From assembly GCF_024339025.1 (NCBI RefSeq), contig NZ_CP101415.1, positions 907,446 through 971,445 of the forward strand: 64,000 nucleotides of DNA. Direction: 5' to 3'. Origin of the DNA: Mycoplasma bradburyae (GTDB lineage: Bacteria > Bacillota_I > Bacilli_A > Mycoplasmatales > Mycoplasmoidaceae). The notes under the pieces are model-generated. The model worked only from the letters and a program-made list of their open reading frames with translations. It was not told the DNA's origin and searched no databases. Below are positions 23,460 to 34,866 of this stretch, piece after piece (the stretch's first letter is position 1; each line of letters starts with the position of its first letter). The translations under genes were made by a program, and so were the position numbers.

Positions 23460-23533
23460 TGGAGCAGATGACGAGAATCGAACTCGCGTCTAAACCTTGG
23501 CAAGGTCTCGTTCTACCATTGAACTACATCTGC
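23460..23533 (-). tRNA. tRNA-Gly (anticodon GCC)
   Basis: A complete cloverleaf of 74 nt including an encoded CCA. The acceptor stem GCAGATG (5' end at 23533) pairs with CATCTGC; the D arm contains AATGGTAGAAC. The anticodon loop TTGCCAA gives anticodon GCC for glycine. The T arm carries GTTCGATTC. A T discriminator base is followed by CCA at 23460-23462. It stands alone between msrA and two strong terminators. Confidence 0.96.
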
Positions 23534-23583
23534 ACCTTTAAATATTTTAACACAATAAAATGATCTATTGCTATGTAAGTTAA

Positions 23584-24066
23584 CTAATCAAACTTAATAT
23601 GACAATAACCACTAGGATTTTTAACTAAATAATCTTGGTGATATTCTTCTGCTTCAAAATAATTTTGCAACTTCAAAACTTCGGTAACTATAGGTTTAGA
23701 ATATCTTCCTTGAGCTTGAGCTAATTTAGATTTAATAATTGTTTCATCTGCTTCATCTACAAAATAAAACCCACTGCGATACTGAGTCCCTTTGTCGTTT
23801 GCTTGGTAATTTAAAGTCGTTGGGTCAACAACTTTTAAAAATAGATCAATTATTTCTTCTAAGTTGATAATTTGATCATCATAGATGATTTCTACAGTTT
23901 CTACAGCTCCAGTAAGACCGCTACACACTTCTTTGTAAGTTGGATTTTTAAACTCTGGTTTGCAATTAGCATAACCTACTGTTGATTTAATTATTCTTTT
24001 GGTTCTTCTAAAGTACTCTTGAACACCTCAAAAACAGCCACCTGCTAAATATATTTTCTTAGTCAT
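23584..24066 (-). CDS. msrA: Peptide methionine sulfoxide reductase A
   Basis: 160 aa with the diagnostic N-terminal AGGCFWGVQEYFRR motif carrying the catalytic Cys. GYANCKPEFKNPTYKEVC, the YRSGFYF element and YHQDYLVKNPSGYC near the C-terminus also match. It reduces methionine-S-sulfoxide in proteins at the expense of thioredoxin and is often tied to oxidative-stress tolerance and virulence in mycoplasmas. Start is ATG at 24064-24066. It is transcribed away from the SNF2 helicase gene; both promoters must lie in the 123-bp gap. Confidence 0.95.
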
Positions 24067-24131
24067 TTGTTATCCTTATGGTTAAATTTCATTATTATTT
24101 CTAGATAATAATATTTGTTTTATCTACCATC

Positions 24132-24154
24132 TATAATAATTCTTGTTTTATAAT
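24132..24154 (+). promoter_or_regulatory. Candidate -10 boxes for the SNF2 helicase gene
   Basis: Two perfect TATAAT hexamers lie on the plus strand at 24132-24137 and 24149-24154, 36-58 bp ahead of the ATG at 24190. No convincing -35 is visible, as is usual in mycoplasmas. Which of the two is used cannot be told from the sequence. Confidence 0.45.
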
Positions 24155-24189
24155 ATTAAATATTACTATTTTTTCAATTTTGTGATTGA

Positions 24190-27100
24190 ATGATAAATAA
24201 AATCCTCGAATATTACTTTCAAGATAGTGAGCTTGTTCGTGGTAAAAATCTAGTAAACCGTAAAACAGTTAAATTAACTTATCATCAAGAAAATCGATTA
24301 TTGCTACTAAGTGCTATAATTCGCGATGAACAAAAAGAAGTTAATACAAAAGTAACTGTTGACGGTGTTAATGAAAAGCTTCTAGATATTACCTGCGATT
24401 GTAAGTCACGATTAAAATATTGTCGTTATATAGCGGCAACAATTTATAGTGCTTACATCAAATTAAAAAAAATTAGCGATAAGCAGCAAAAAGAAAGTAA
24501 AAAACAAGATATATTATCTAATAGCAACAAAATACGCGAAACCAAGCTTAAAGTTAAGGACTCCATTTCGTTTAGTATTGAATCTATTAAGAAATCATTT
24601 AATACTACTAAGTTATCGATCTTTTTAAATGTTGATGAATACAAATTTAAATTGGTTAATGAAAACTATTTCTTATTAAAACAAAATTGAATGAATGGTG
24701 AAGAAATCAGCTTTTACGTTTGTTACGAAAATGCGAAAACACCGGCAAAATTATTAAAAATTAGTATAGATAGCAATTCATTCAAGTATCAGGATTTATA
24801 TATGTTCTGATACTTAGTATATTTATGTAATACTAATAATGTTAATGACGAAACATTTTTAAGAGAAGGATCTTATCTTCATAGCGATTTTAAAATAAGC
24901 AATCCTGGATTGTACGCACTTAATGATGTAAAAAATTTTAAAGATTTTTTAGATCAATACGATCAATCATACCAACAAGAGGAATTAAGCGAAGATTTAA
25001 TAAATGAAATTAATTCATGTTTTAATGAATGTAGTTTTATAGTTTCTTCTAAGAAGAATCCTAACAGAATAGTATTAATAACTGATAAAGGGGATGTTTA
25101 TAAATTTAATATCGAAACATTTGTTGATAAAAAATGAGTTCCATATTTAAGTCATTACTTATCTAAAGATAATCGTTTATTCCTAAACCCTTTTAATGAG
25201 ATATTAAATCAAAATCAGATTAACCATGAAGTGTTAAATAAAGTATCAATTACATCAAAGGAGTTTCTTGATCTCTATATTTACTTAAGTAAGTTAGGGT
25301 TTGAAGATATTTATATTGATGATTCTAAAAAAGTTATCAAATTAATTGATTATTTACCTAAGGCTGGTTTAGTAATCGGTTTTGACGATTCTAAATCATG
25401 TGTTATTAGTAACCTTATCTTTAATTATAAGCGTTCTAATGAAAATAATATCGTTTATTACGATAATAAAGAAACTCTTAGAAACCAAAGATTGCATTTA
25501 TATGAAGAAAATACTTATGATTTTTTCTTTAAAAAAGTAATAAACAAAAAATTATCTTCTAAACTAAAAAAGAATCTATTAGATGTTAAAGATTTAGAAG
25601 AATTAAAACAACTGGCTGATAGTTTTATTGGTAATGAACAATTTCATATTAAATTGTTAGATGCTTATACAAAAGAGCTAAAACTTAAATTTAATATTAA
25701 AAACTTTAAAAAAATCGAAACACATAACGATTTAATTAAAATCACTTTAGATGATTTTGGCTATGATTTTGATTTCATTAAAGAAATCGTTTCATATCAT
25801 TTATTATCTAAAGAAGTATTCATAACTAGCAATGGTTTTTATTATTTAAAAGATCCTGATAATCAAGAATTCTTAGAATTCTGATCTAAATTTGATTTTT
25901 ATGGAATTAAAAAAGTTAATTCTAAAACTTTAATATTTAACCGATATCGTTTATTAGATCTTTACAACGCTTTTAAAAACTATAACAATAATTTTAAAAA
26001 GATTGCAGTAGATGAAATTGTAGAGTTAATTGACGCATTATTTAATAATTCATTTAAAAATGAATTAAAAATTGATGCTCCGTTTGATAGACTCCTATGA
26101 CCATATCAAAAAGAAGGTAATAAGTGATTAAGAACTATGCAAAAGTTCGGATTTGGAGCTATCATGGCAGATGACATGGGGTTAGGTAAAACAATCCAAA
26201 CAATTTCAGTTATTGCGCAATATTACAAAGAACATCCTCAAGAAATAAAACAAAGTTTAATAGTAGCACCTTCATCATTATTACTTAACTGGGCAAGTGA
26301 ATTTAAAAAGTTTGCGCCTGATTTAAAAGTAGCTGCTATCAAAGGGAATGTTGATAGTCGTAAAGCAGTAATATCTTCTAGAAGCCATGTTGTTGAGATT
26401 ACCACATACGCAGCATTTAGAAGAGATAAGTTACTTCATGCTAAAAAAGACTACGCTTACATCGTACTAGATGAGGCTCAAAGTATTAAAAATGCTTCAT
26501 CAATTCTATCTAAAGAAATTAAAAGTCTTAAAGCTGCTCATAAAGTAGCCTTAACTGGTACAGTTATTGAAAACCGCTTATCAGAATTATGGTCAATCTT
26601 TGACTTCGTTTTACCTGGTTTCTTTGGTTCGATATCTGATTTTAATTTCAACTATACTAGTTCTATTGAACGTGACGAAAAAATGAATGAAGAAGCTATT
26701 CAACGTTTAAAGAAAAAGATATCTCCATTTATTTTAAGAAGAACTAAAGAAAAAGTTCTTAAAGATTTGCCTCCTAAAACTCAAAGCGATTTATTAGTAG
26801 CTTTATCATTAGATCATGTTGCTTTCTATCGAGAAAGAGAAAAAGAAGTTAAAGACGAAATTTTAAAGATTATTCAATCAAAAGATAAATCAAAAAAAGG
26901 TCTTGGAATCATGTTAGCTAAGTTATTAAATGAACTTAGACAAATTTGTTGTTCTCCTAAATTAATAGATTCAAAATTTAACGGTGAAAACGTTAAATTT
27001 ACTGCTGCTATTGATATCATTAATAACGCTATGAAAAGCAATAAAAAAGTATTGCTTTTCAGTCAGTATTTAGGTGTTATTGATCTATTTAAAAAAGATC

Positions 27101-27501
27101 TTGAAGAAAAAGGAATTAAATACTTTATTCTTACAGGTGAAACTCCTAAAGAGGTTCGTTTGGAATACGTAAATGAATTTAATAACTTGAAAGAACCTGC
27201 AGTCTTTATTGCTTCACTTAAAGCTGGTGGTGTCGGTTTAAACTTAACTGGAGCTGAGATTGTTATTCATTATGATTTATGATGAAATCTAGCTTTACAA
27301 AATCAAGCAACCGACCGTGCCCATAGAATTGGTCAAAAAAACCATGTTCAGGTTTATCGTATAATCGCTGCTGATACTATTGAAGAAAGAATTGTAGCTA
27401 TTCAGGAACGAAAGAAAGAATTAGCTTCTAAATTAATTCAAGAAACTGATAATAGCTTAAGTTGATTGAATGTTAAAGATATCTTATCTTTATTTGAATA
27501 G
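24190..27501 (+). CDS. SNF2-family helicase with N-terminal degenerate SWIM domain
   Basis: 1103 aa, merged across many TGA-Trp. The N-terminus has a SWIM-type zinc motif ([19 protein letters not shown], about residues 66-84), where the expected final His is Tyr. About 550 residues of poorly conserved middle domain follow, then a complete SNF2 ATPase: motif [16 protein letters not shown], motif [12 protein letters not shown], motif [26 protein letters not shown] (helicase C), and motif [13 protein letters not shown]. The family remodels or translocates on DNA, sometimes working with RNA polymerase or in repair; the substrate is unknown. ATG at 24190 is the first start after in-frame stops (24151-24159). 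Plus-strand island between minus-strand operons. Confidence 0.9.
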
Positions 27502-27594
27502 TACTTACTTTTTAAAAAAGTAATGACATATTAATATAATCTAATATTATTATTATAAGAATTATGGATTGTTTGTTTATTATAGTCTTTAATT

Positions 27595-28263
27595 ATGTTT
27601 AAATATATATCTGATAAAAAATTGATAGATAGTTGTTTTGAAGTTGCTAATAAATTAACTAAACTCATTCAAGCAACTTTAGCAAAACATTTAATTGATA
27701 CTAGATTGCATAGTTTAGCTGAAACAAAAGAAAAACTTGCTTGCGAAAAAGAAGGTTATCCTTTTGGTTTTGATTTTATCTTAGAACTAACAAGACCAGC
27801 TACAGCCTTAAAAGGTAGAGCTAACAACGAATTAAAAGATATTATTAAAAAAGATATTCAAGAGGTAATTAATCAAGAATTTGCTAATAAAGATGTTGTT
27901 ATAAAAAGCACAAGCACTGGCTTTTGTATAATAAATTTATTTAATAAAAATACTCCTGAAACTAAATTTTTTATCGAATTTAATATTTATAAATTCGATG
28001 GTAAAAATTTTTATGTATTAAAAAAACACCGAACTAAAGTTAATGAAGTTTGAACAAAGGTAAAAAACCTAAATGAGATTAAACACCGCATGAGTTTAGT
28101 TGAAAATGATCCTGATGCTTGATTAGAATTTAAGGAAAGATATTTATTCTGATTAGGACAGTATTTAGAAGAAAATAAAGAAAAACCTTCTTCTTTAAGT
28201 TGCAAAACCCAAGCTTTAAACGATGCATTTAACAAGTTCTGACAAAACCAACTTGAAAAATAA
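27595..28263 (+). CDS. Conserved-looking cytoplasmic protein of unknown function (222 aa)
   Basis: Merged across TGA-Trp at 28051-28053 and later. It has no signal peptide or membrane segment. The N-terminal half is helical and basic (VANKLTKLIQATLAKHLIDT). The centre has a strand-rich part with YPFGFDFILELTRP, and the C-terminus is Trp-rich and helical (WLEFKERYLFWLGQYLEE). The pattern of a helix followed by a D-x-x-L-E strand could fit a nucleotidyltransferase-like fold, but the GS motif is missing, so I make no functional claim. It lies 93 bp after the SNF2 gene on the same strand and may be co-transcribed. A strong shared terminator follows. Confidence 0.7.
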
Positions 28264-28288
28264 TTAAGTTTAATTAACTAGATAATAA

Positions 28289-28327
28289 AAAACACCAGTT
28301 AAGGTTTTATTACTTAACTGGTGTTTT
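28289..28327. terminator. Bidirectional terminator between convergent genes
   Basis: AAAACACCAGTTAAG (28289-28303) pairs perfectly with CTTAACTGGTGTTTT (28313-28327) around a 9-base loop. A-runs on one side and T-runs on the other make it functional on both strands. It ends the plus-strand unknown gene (stop at 28263) and the minus-strand MIB-like gene (stop at 28332-28334). Confidence 0.9.
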
Positions 28328-28331
28328 ATTT

Positions 28332-30413
28332 TTATTCATCATCTTCATCATCATTTGTGTTATTATGCATATTAACATCATTAGGATTTAATGGATCACC
28401 AACTGCGTTTAGTTTGTTATCAACTTTAAAGATTTTAGGTTGATAAGTTTTAGCAATTTCTGGAGTTACATATTGAACAGGCACACCACCTGATATATAA
28501 CTAATACGTGATACTAAACTTTCATCAGTTACATAGATAGCTTTAGAGAACGAGCCACCTTCAATAGCGTATCTTAAGAATGCTTGAAGATCAGATCAAC
28601 CACTAGAAATATCAGAAGCTTTACCTAATAAAATTAAATCATCAGGTTGGCTAGCATCAGGACCTCTACCAAAACTAATTGTATTCCCACCACTCGGAGT
28701 AAATGACATTGCTCTAGCTCATTGCGAATGGTTGAATTCAGATAAGTTGTATACAAGGTGTTCACCGGTATGATCTTTAGTTATCAAGTCTCTTGATAAT
28801 CTTACCGTTTTTAAAGTTGCATCTTTTAAATCTAGACCTCTGAAAGAACGTATAATAGGCGCATCAGAAAAGTCTCATACAACTGGTTTAGCTCCTTTAC
28901 CTTGGAATTGCCCATTAAAGATTCTTTCGCTTCTTCTATTAAACGCGATATCAATTCCTTCTTGAACTCTAGCATAATCATCATTTCGATCGAATTTAAG
29001 AGCCGCAAAAATTGGCGTTGAAGCAACTGTAGCCCCTGGAGGGTATGGTTGGAATCCACCTACGTTATATGAATTTAATGAAGGAATAAAATTGATGTGT
29101 TTAAGAGCTAATGGATTAATGCCTCATAAGTCACTATTAACAACATTAGTTGTATAAATGTTTAACTCATCAAGTTTACGATCTTCTAAAGCAATTAATG
29201 AACTTGTATTAAAGTTTTCAATAAATACTCTTAATAATTTTACGTTTTCAGGTAATGACTTAATTATTTTGTATACATTTCTATTAGTATTTGTCTTACC
29301 TATATTTCTAAGTTCGACACCAACAGATTTTGTTGTTTTAGCCGCCTTTTTCAAGAATTCTATAAACTTGTCATAACCTTTATCGTTATCAACATCTAAA
29401 ATAAACAAGTTAACGGGTTCTTTGTTCTTATAATATGGATCATTATAGTTAGTTGGTTCGTAGTGTCTTACTTCAATACCATCACCTCTGCGAAGATTAT
29501 AATCTTCACTATCAATGAACTGATACGTTATATCAGTTTTAGTTCAACCATCAAAATCGCCTTTTAAGATATCATCAGGACTATCATTTCATGTTCTATT
29601 TGGTTGTCCTAATAATCTCTTAGCATTAGATTTCTTATAAAAGGACACATATGGGTTTTCATCTATATTTTTGTAACCATAAGTTACAGAAACATTAGGC
29701 ACCATGATTTCAAGTGTTCTATTTGCTTTTGCTTCTCTTTCAATTTCGGCATCAGTTACCGTGCTTATAGATATCTGCAAGTCTTGAAATCCATATTTCG
29801 TTCTACCTGGTTCATTACGTTCAACAAATAAGTTATTTCAATAAGAATCAAAAAAGTCTGGATTATTGGTATAACCAACAGCTTTCTTAAAAGCTTCTTT
29901 ATTTTCTTTAGTATTAGCTGCTAAACCTTTAGAAATAATGCTTCTTACAACATTTACTATTTTCTTTGATTCAGCAATAATCATACCAACCTTATCACCT
30001 GATGCTGTTGGAGTACTAGGATCATAAGGTATTTCTGGAGTTGTTTTATCTAGATTATACTCTGTAGGAGTGTAGGTTACGGGTTCAGGTGTATCGTCTG
30101 GAACTGGTTGTGTTGGATTATCCGATTTTTTGTCTGGTTCTTTATTCTTTTTAGTAGTGTCAATTGGCGCTGGTCTATTATCAACTGGCTTAGGTTTTTC
30201 TGATGTATTAAAGTCTCTATTAGCATTATATTGATTATCATCTGCAACATTATTTTTTAAATCGACTTTATTGCTTCTTTCAATAAGTTTGCTCGTAGAA
30301 TTATTGATATTACTCGTAAAAACAATACTCAAAGTAGCTGTACTAGCTATTACTAGTGAAGAACAACCTAAAGTAACCAGTTTTATTAACTTTCTTTTTT
30401 TAGAACTTAGCAT
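28332..30413 (-). CDS. MIB / Protein M-like immunoglobulin-binding protein, paralogue 1 (693 aa)
   Basis: Leftmost and last-placed copy of the array. N-terminal anchor: MLSSKKRKLIKLVTLGCSSL plus a hydrophobic stretch (residues ~10-32). It then has the family box NRDFNTSEKPKPVDNRP, a Pro/Asp-rich linker, and TPEIPYDPS. The core has the leucine-rich-like section (SLIALEDRKLDELNIYTTNV), the INPLALKHINFIP element, NRRSERIFNGQFQGKGAKP, and a C-terminal LNAVGDPLN. Protein M of M. genitalium (MG281) shows the same order: a leucine-rich core, NPLVL, then RRFERQFQGYF. An extra acidic end (NDDEDDE) is unique. It is the most diverged copy in the C-terminal 150 residues. A TATAAT is at 30434-30439 (minus strand). 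It would bind antibody light chains at the cell surface (family knowledge). Confidence 0.8.
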
Positions 30414-30480
30414 TATATTAATAAAGACAAACCATTATATAAAATATTTTCAATTATAAAACAACACATTGATTTCTTAT

Positions 30481-32577
30481 TTAGTTTTTAGATAGTGTTG
30501 AACTATCTTTTTTCTCACCAATAGCGTTTAAGGTAGGATCAATATTAAATACTTTCTTTTCTTGTTTATTTAGATAATCAAGCGGTTTAACATAAACATT
30601 AATGTCGTTATTTTCTGAAGCGGCCGCTGCTTTTATTTGATTAGCTAAATATCCTGATGAAACATAAACATTTTTAAATGCTCCACTGTTAGTTGTGTAT
30701 TTAATAAATGATAATAAGTCTTGTAACCCTTCGCGTTCTAGCGTATTTTGTGATCCTCTTAAGATTAAGTTTTTAGGTTGTTGAATTTCTGTTCCACGCC
30801 CAAAACTAATGTAACGTTTAGCATAACTAGGACGATATTGCATAGCAGCCGTCCATTGCGAATGATTGAACTCATCTAAATCATAAGTTACATAAGTATT
30901 ACCATTTTTATCAGATTGAATTAAATCTGCTGATAATCTTACATATCTTAATTCAGCATCATGAACATTTAAATTTTTAAGGTTTCTAATAATTGGTGCG
31001 TCAGCGAAATCTCAGAATACCGGTTTAGCTCCATCACCTTGGAAATTACCTTGGAAAATTCTTTCACTTCTTCTTGCTTTAGCAATATCTAAACCTTCCT
31101 GAACTCTCTTGTAATCATCGTTGCGGTCGAATTTTAAAGTTGTAAAGATTGGTGTAGATGCTATTGTTGTTCCTTTTGGATAAGGATTGAACCCACCAAC
31201 ATTATATGCTATTAAAGAAGGTAAAAAATTAATATGTTTAAGAGCTAATGGGTTAATACCTCAAAGATCAGTATTAACTGTGCCTGTTGTGTAAATGTTA
31301 AGTTCTCTTAAATTACGGTTTTCAAGTGCTAGTAATGAAGTGGTATTAGCACCTTCTAAAAATACTGTTAAAGTAGCAACATTTGGCGGCAAAGCTTCAA
31401 TGATATCATAAACATTTCTTGTTGTATTTTTCTTACCAACATTTTTAAGAACTACTCCAATTTGTTTATTATGATCATCGTCATAAACCTTCTTAATAAA
31501 GTTAATGAATTTTTCATAACCTGAAGTGTTATCAACATCTAAAACAAATACATTAAGATCTTTTTTATCCTTATAATAAGGATCGCTCTTATTTGTTGGT
31601 GTATAGTGTCTTACTTCGATACCATCGTCATTATTTATTCCGTATTTTCCATTTGTATATTCTGAAGTGGCATCTGTTTTAGTTCAACCATCAAATTCAC
31701 CTGATAAAATTTGATCAGAATTATCAAGAGCTCACTTATTAGGGTTACCTAAAACTCGATAAGAACTTACTTTTTTATAGTAATTAATTACTGGGTTATC
31801 ATCCTCGTTTTTGTAACCAAAAGTAATGGTTGTGTTTCCATAACCAGGCTGAACTTCTCATTGTCTATTAGCTTTAGCTTCAGACATAATAAAGCTATCA
31901 CTTGTAGTATTAATAGATATTAATAAATCATCAATACCACGAGCTCTACCAGGTGAAGTTGGTGGATTGAACAATTTATCTCATCAAGAATCATACAATT
32001 CTTTGTTGTGATATCCGATTATTTTATAAAATTCGTCTCTAGCTTTTGGATCGTTACCATTAGCTGCAACTTTCGTTATTATATTTTTAGCTGCATCTAA
32101 TTTTTTCTTAGTTTCAGTAAACAAAGCTTTAGCTTGTTCATCTGATAAGACTTGTTTGCTAGGATCATTTGGCTGAGCTGGGGTATTTTTATCTAAATTG
32201 TATGCTTCTTTTTCATAAGTCACATAATTAATAGCCGTATCAGGAGCTAACTCGCTAGATTCATCTTCTGATTCTGAAGGTTGCTTATTAGGTTCAGGTT
32301 GTGGTTCAGGATCTTTAGGTGTTTCAATAATATCTTTAATTTCAGGTTTTTTAGGTTTATCAACTAAATTAAAATCGCGATTCGAATTATATGAATCGCT
32401 TGTAGATGTTGAATTATTATCTAATTTAACTTCATTACTTCTTTTTATTAAATTAGATTGAGTATCCGATTTACTCGATGAATAAACCACTCCTAGAGTA
32501 GAACCTGCTCCTATAACTAAAGAAGTTGCACTTAGAGCAATTAATTTAATGATCTTTCTTTTCTTAGAATTTAACAT
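30481..32577 (-). CDS. MIB / Protein M-like immunoglobulin-binding protein, paralogue 2 (698 aa)
   Basis: One intact frame across all TGA-Trp (checked throughout). The anchor MLNSKKRKIIKLIALSATSL is followed by SNEVKLDNNS and NRDFNLVDKP, and a Pro/Glu-rich linker (EPQPEPNKQPSESEDESSE). The ectodomain has the shared core elements: YGINNDDGIEVRHYTP, NVFVLDVDNTSGYEKF, SLLALENRNLRELNIYTTG, RRSERIFQGNFQGDGAKP, EFNHSQW, ISFGRGTEIQQP and LNAIG. The last residues (EKKDSSTLSKN) replace the usual GxPL ending. The promoter-leader element of the family lies at 32601-32622. The first hydrophobic segment lacks a lipobox, so the protein is probably held by an uncleaved signal anchor. Confidence 0.82.
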
Positions 32578-32600
32578 ATTTGTTGCTTTCTTAAATAAAA

Positions 32601-32622
32601 GCTCATTAAATAACTATAAATC
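32601..32622 (-). promoter_or_regulatory. Conserved promoter-leader element of MIB-like paralogue 2
   Basis: On the minus strand GATTTATAGTTATTTAATGA, then GC; TATAGT (plus-strand 32613-32618) would be the -10 box, 36 bp before the ATG. The same 20-22 bp occur before paralogues 3, 5 and 6, at distances of 36-39 bp from the start. Confidence 0.65.
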
Positions 32623-32680
32623 TTTTGTATTAATTGTATTAATTCTTAATTAATATCTATTATTAAATAATATTATACTC

Positions 32681-34773
32681 CTAATTATTATTTGTAGGAC
32701 TATTTAAAGGATCACCAATAGCATTAAGAGTGTTATCAACTTTAAATGTTTTGATCTTGAATTTACTTAATTCTTCAACAGTTTTTACTTTAACGCTGAT
32801 TTCATTCATTTGTGATTCAACCGCTTCTTTAATTCTTCTCGCTATATAATTAGATGAAACATAAGCCTCTTTAAATGCGTTGCTATTAGATGCGTATTTA
32901 ACAAACGCTAATAGTTCTTCTAAACCTTCTTTTTCAAGAGTTTTTTCTGAACCTCTAAGAATTAATGCTTTAGGTTGTTGAACTTCTGTTCCACGACCAA
33001 AACTAATATAGCGTTTGTAATTTTCTGGACGGTATCTAATAGCAGCCCTTCATTGTGAATGATTAAATTCATCTAAATCATATGTCACATAAGTACTACC
33101 ACTCTTAGGATCAGTATCTATTAAATCCGCTGATAATCTTACATATCTTAATTCAGCATCATAAACATTTAAGTTTTTAAGATTTCTAATAATTGGAGCG
33201 TCAGCAAAATCCCAGAAGATTGGCTTAGCGCCATCACCTTGGAAATCACCTTGGAAAATTCTTTCACTTCTACGATCCTTAGCTATTTTTAAACCCTCTT
33301 GAACTCTGGCATAATCATCATTTCGATCAAATTTTAAGGTCGTAAAGATTGGTGTTGAAGCTACTGTAGCACCAGGCGGATAAGGATTAAATCCCCCGAC
33401 ATTATAACCTAATAGTGACGGAATAAAGTTAATGTTTTTAATCGCTAAAGGATTAATACCTCACTGATTAGTAATTGCTTGGCCAGTCGTATAAATATTT
33501 AGTTCTCTTAAATGACGACCCTCTAATGCTAAGAGAGATGTTGTATTAGCGCCTTCTAAAAATACTGTAAGGGTTTGCACTGTATTTGGTAAAGCCTTGA
33601 TAATGTTATAAACATTTCTAGTTGTATGAGTTTTACCAACATTTCTTAACACAACTCCAATACCCTTGTTAGGTTTTCTTTCGGCAACATTTTTAAGAAC
33701 ATTAATAAATTTATTGTAACCAGAAGTTTTATCAACATCTAAAACAAATACATCTAGATCTTCTTTATCTTTATAGTAAGCATCATTCTTATCTTTTGGT
33801 GTATATCTTCTTACTTCAATACCATCATCAGCATTGAATCCATAGTTACCAGTGATATATTCATCAGTTGCCAAACTCTTGTTTCAACCAGCAAAATCAC
33901 CACTTAAAATTTCATCAGGATTATCAACAGCTCATTTATTAGGATTACCCAAAACCCGATAACCATTAACCTTTTTCATGTAGTTTTTTACAGGGTTATC
34001 TTCTTCATGTTCATAACTAAATGTTATTGTGGTATTACCAGCACCTACTAAAAGTTCTCAACGTCTATTAGCTTTAGCTTCGCTCATTATAAATGAATCG
34101 CTTGTAACATTAATTGATGTTAATAAATCATCAATCCCACGTTGTCTTCCTGGTGCTGGATCTTCAAATAAACGTTCTCATCAAGAATCAAACAAATCTT
34201 TGTTGTGATAACCTAAAACATTAAATAATGCATCTCTGTTTGCAGTAGTATTCCCGCCTTTAGCAACAGCTCTTAGTACTACTTCTTTGGTGTCGTTTAA
34301 TTTCTTTTTGTTGTAACAAAGATTTCTCTAGCTCTTTCTTCAGATACTGTTGCTATGCTAGGATCATTCGGTTGTTTTGGCGTTTTTTCGTCTAATTGAT
34401 AATCTTCATTATCATTAAATTCAATATATTTAATTGGTGTATCTTCAGCTAATTCATTACCTTGATCATCTTGAGGTTCTGGCGGTACCATTTCTTCTGG
34501 TTTAGGATTTTCTAACACAGGTCTGTTGTCAGGTTTTTCTGGTTTTTTTGGCGTTTTTTTCAGGTTGAAATCGCGATTTGAATTTTGCAAATCGCTAGTT
34601 CCTTCTGATTCATTTTCCAGTTTTACTTCACCATTTCTTTTAAGCAAATCTGATTTTGATTCAACATTATGTGTAGATAAAACTATTCCAATTGTTGCGC
34701 TAGCACCTAATACCAAACTAGAAGAGCTAAGCCCTATTAATTTAATGATCTTTCTTTTTTTGGAATGTAACAT
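32681..34773 (-). pseudogene. MIB / Protein M-like paralogue 3, interrupted by a frameshift
   Basis: Starts normally (MLHSKKRKIIKLIGLSSSSL, NRDFNLKKTPKKP, TPKQPNDPS) and reads to a true TAA at 34297-34299 after about 158 residues. The homologous protein continues in another frame without a stop to TAG at 32681-32683. One extra A in the run of five A at about 34307-34311 (minus strand ACAACAAAAAGAAATT) would give TTKKKLND, as in the other paralogues, and restore a ~697-aa protein. The downstream part was checked and carries all family motifs (RRSERIFQGDFQGDGAKP, EFNHSQW, LNAIGDPLN). The lesion is therefore a single indel in a short homopolymer: a recent inactivation, an ON/OFF switch, or a base-calling error. 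The family leader element is at 34802-34821. Confidence 0.75.
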
Positions 34774-34801
34774 TATTACTTATTTCTTTAATAAAATAAA
34801 A

Positions 34802-34821
34802 GCTCATTAAAACTATAAATC
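34802..34821 (-). promoter_or_regulatory. Conserved promoter-leader element of MIB-like paralogue 3
   Basis: Minus strand GATTTATAGTTTTAATGAGC, two bases shorter in the middle than the other copies. TATAGT lies at plus-strand 34812-34817, 39 bp before the ATG of the frameshifted paralogue. Its presence suggests that the frameshifted gene is still transcribed. Confidence 0.6.
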
Positions 34822-34866
34822 TTTGTTTTCTTTTTAAGAAAAACTAATTTTTTTTATTATATATAT

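Noticed and set aside
28832..29059. Open frame of 75 codons on the minus strand inside MIB-like paralogue 1
   Set aside because: It is out of frame with the paralogue core, which reads intact through this section and matches the other five copies.
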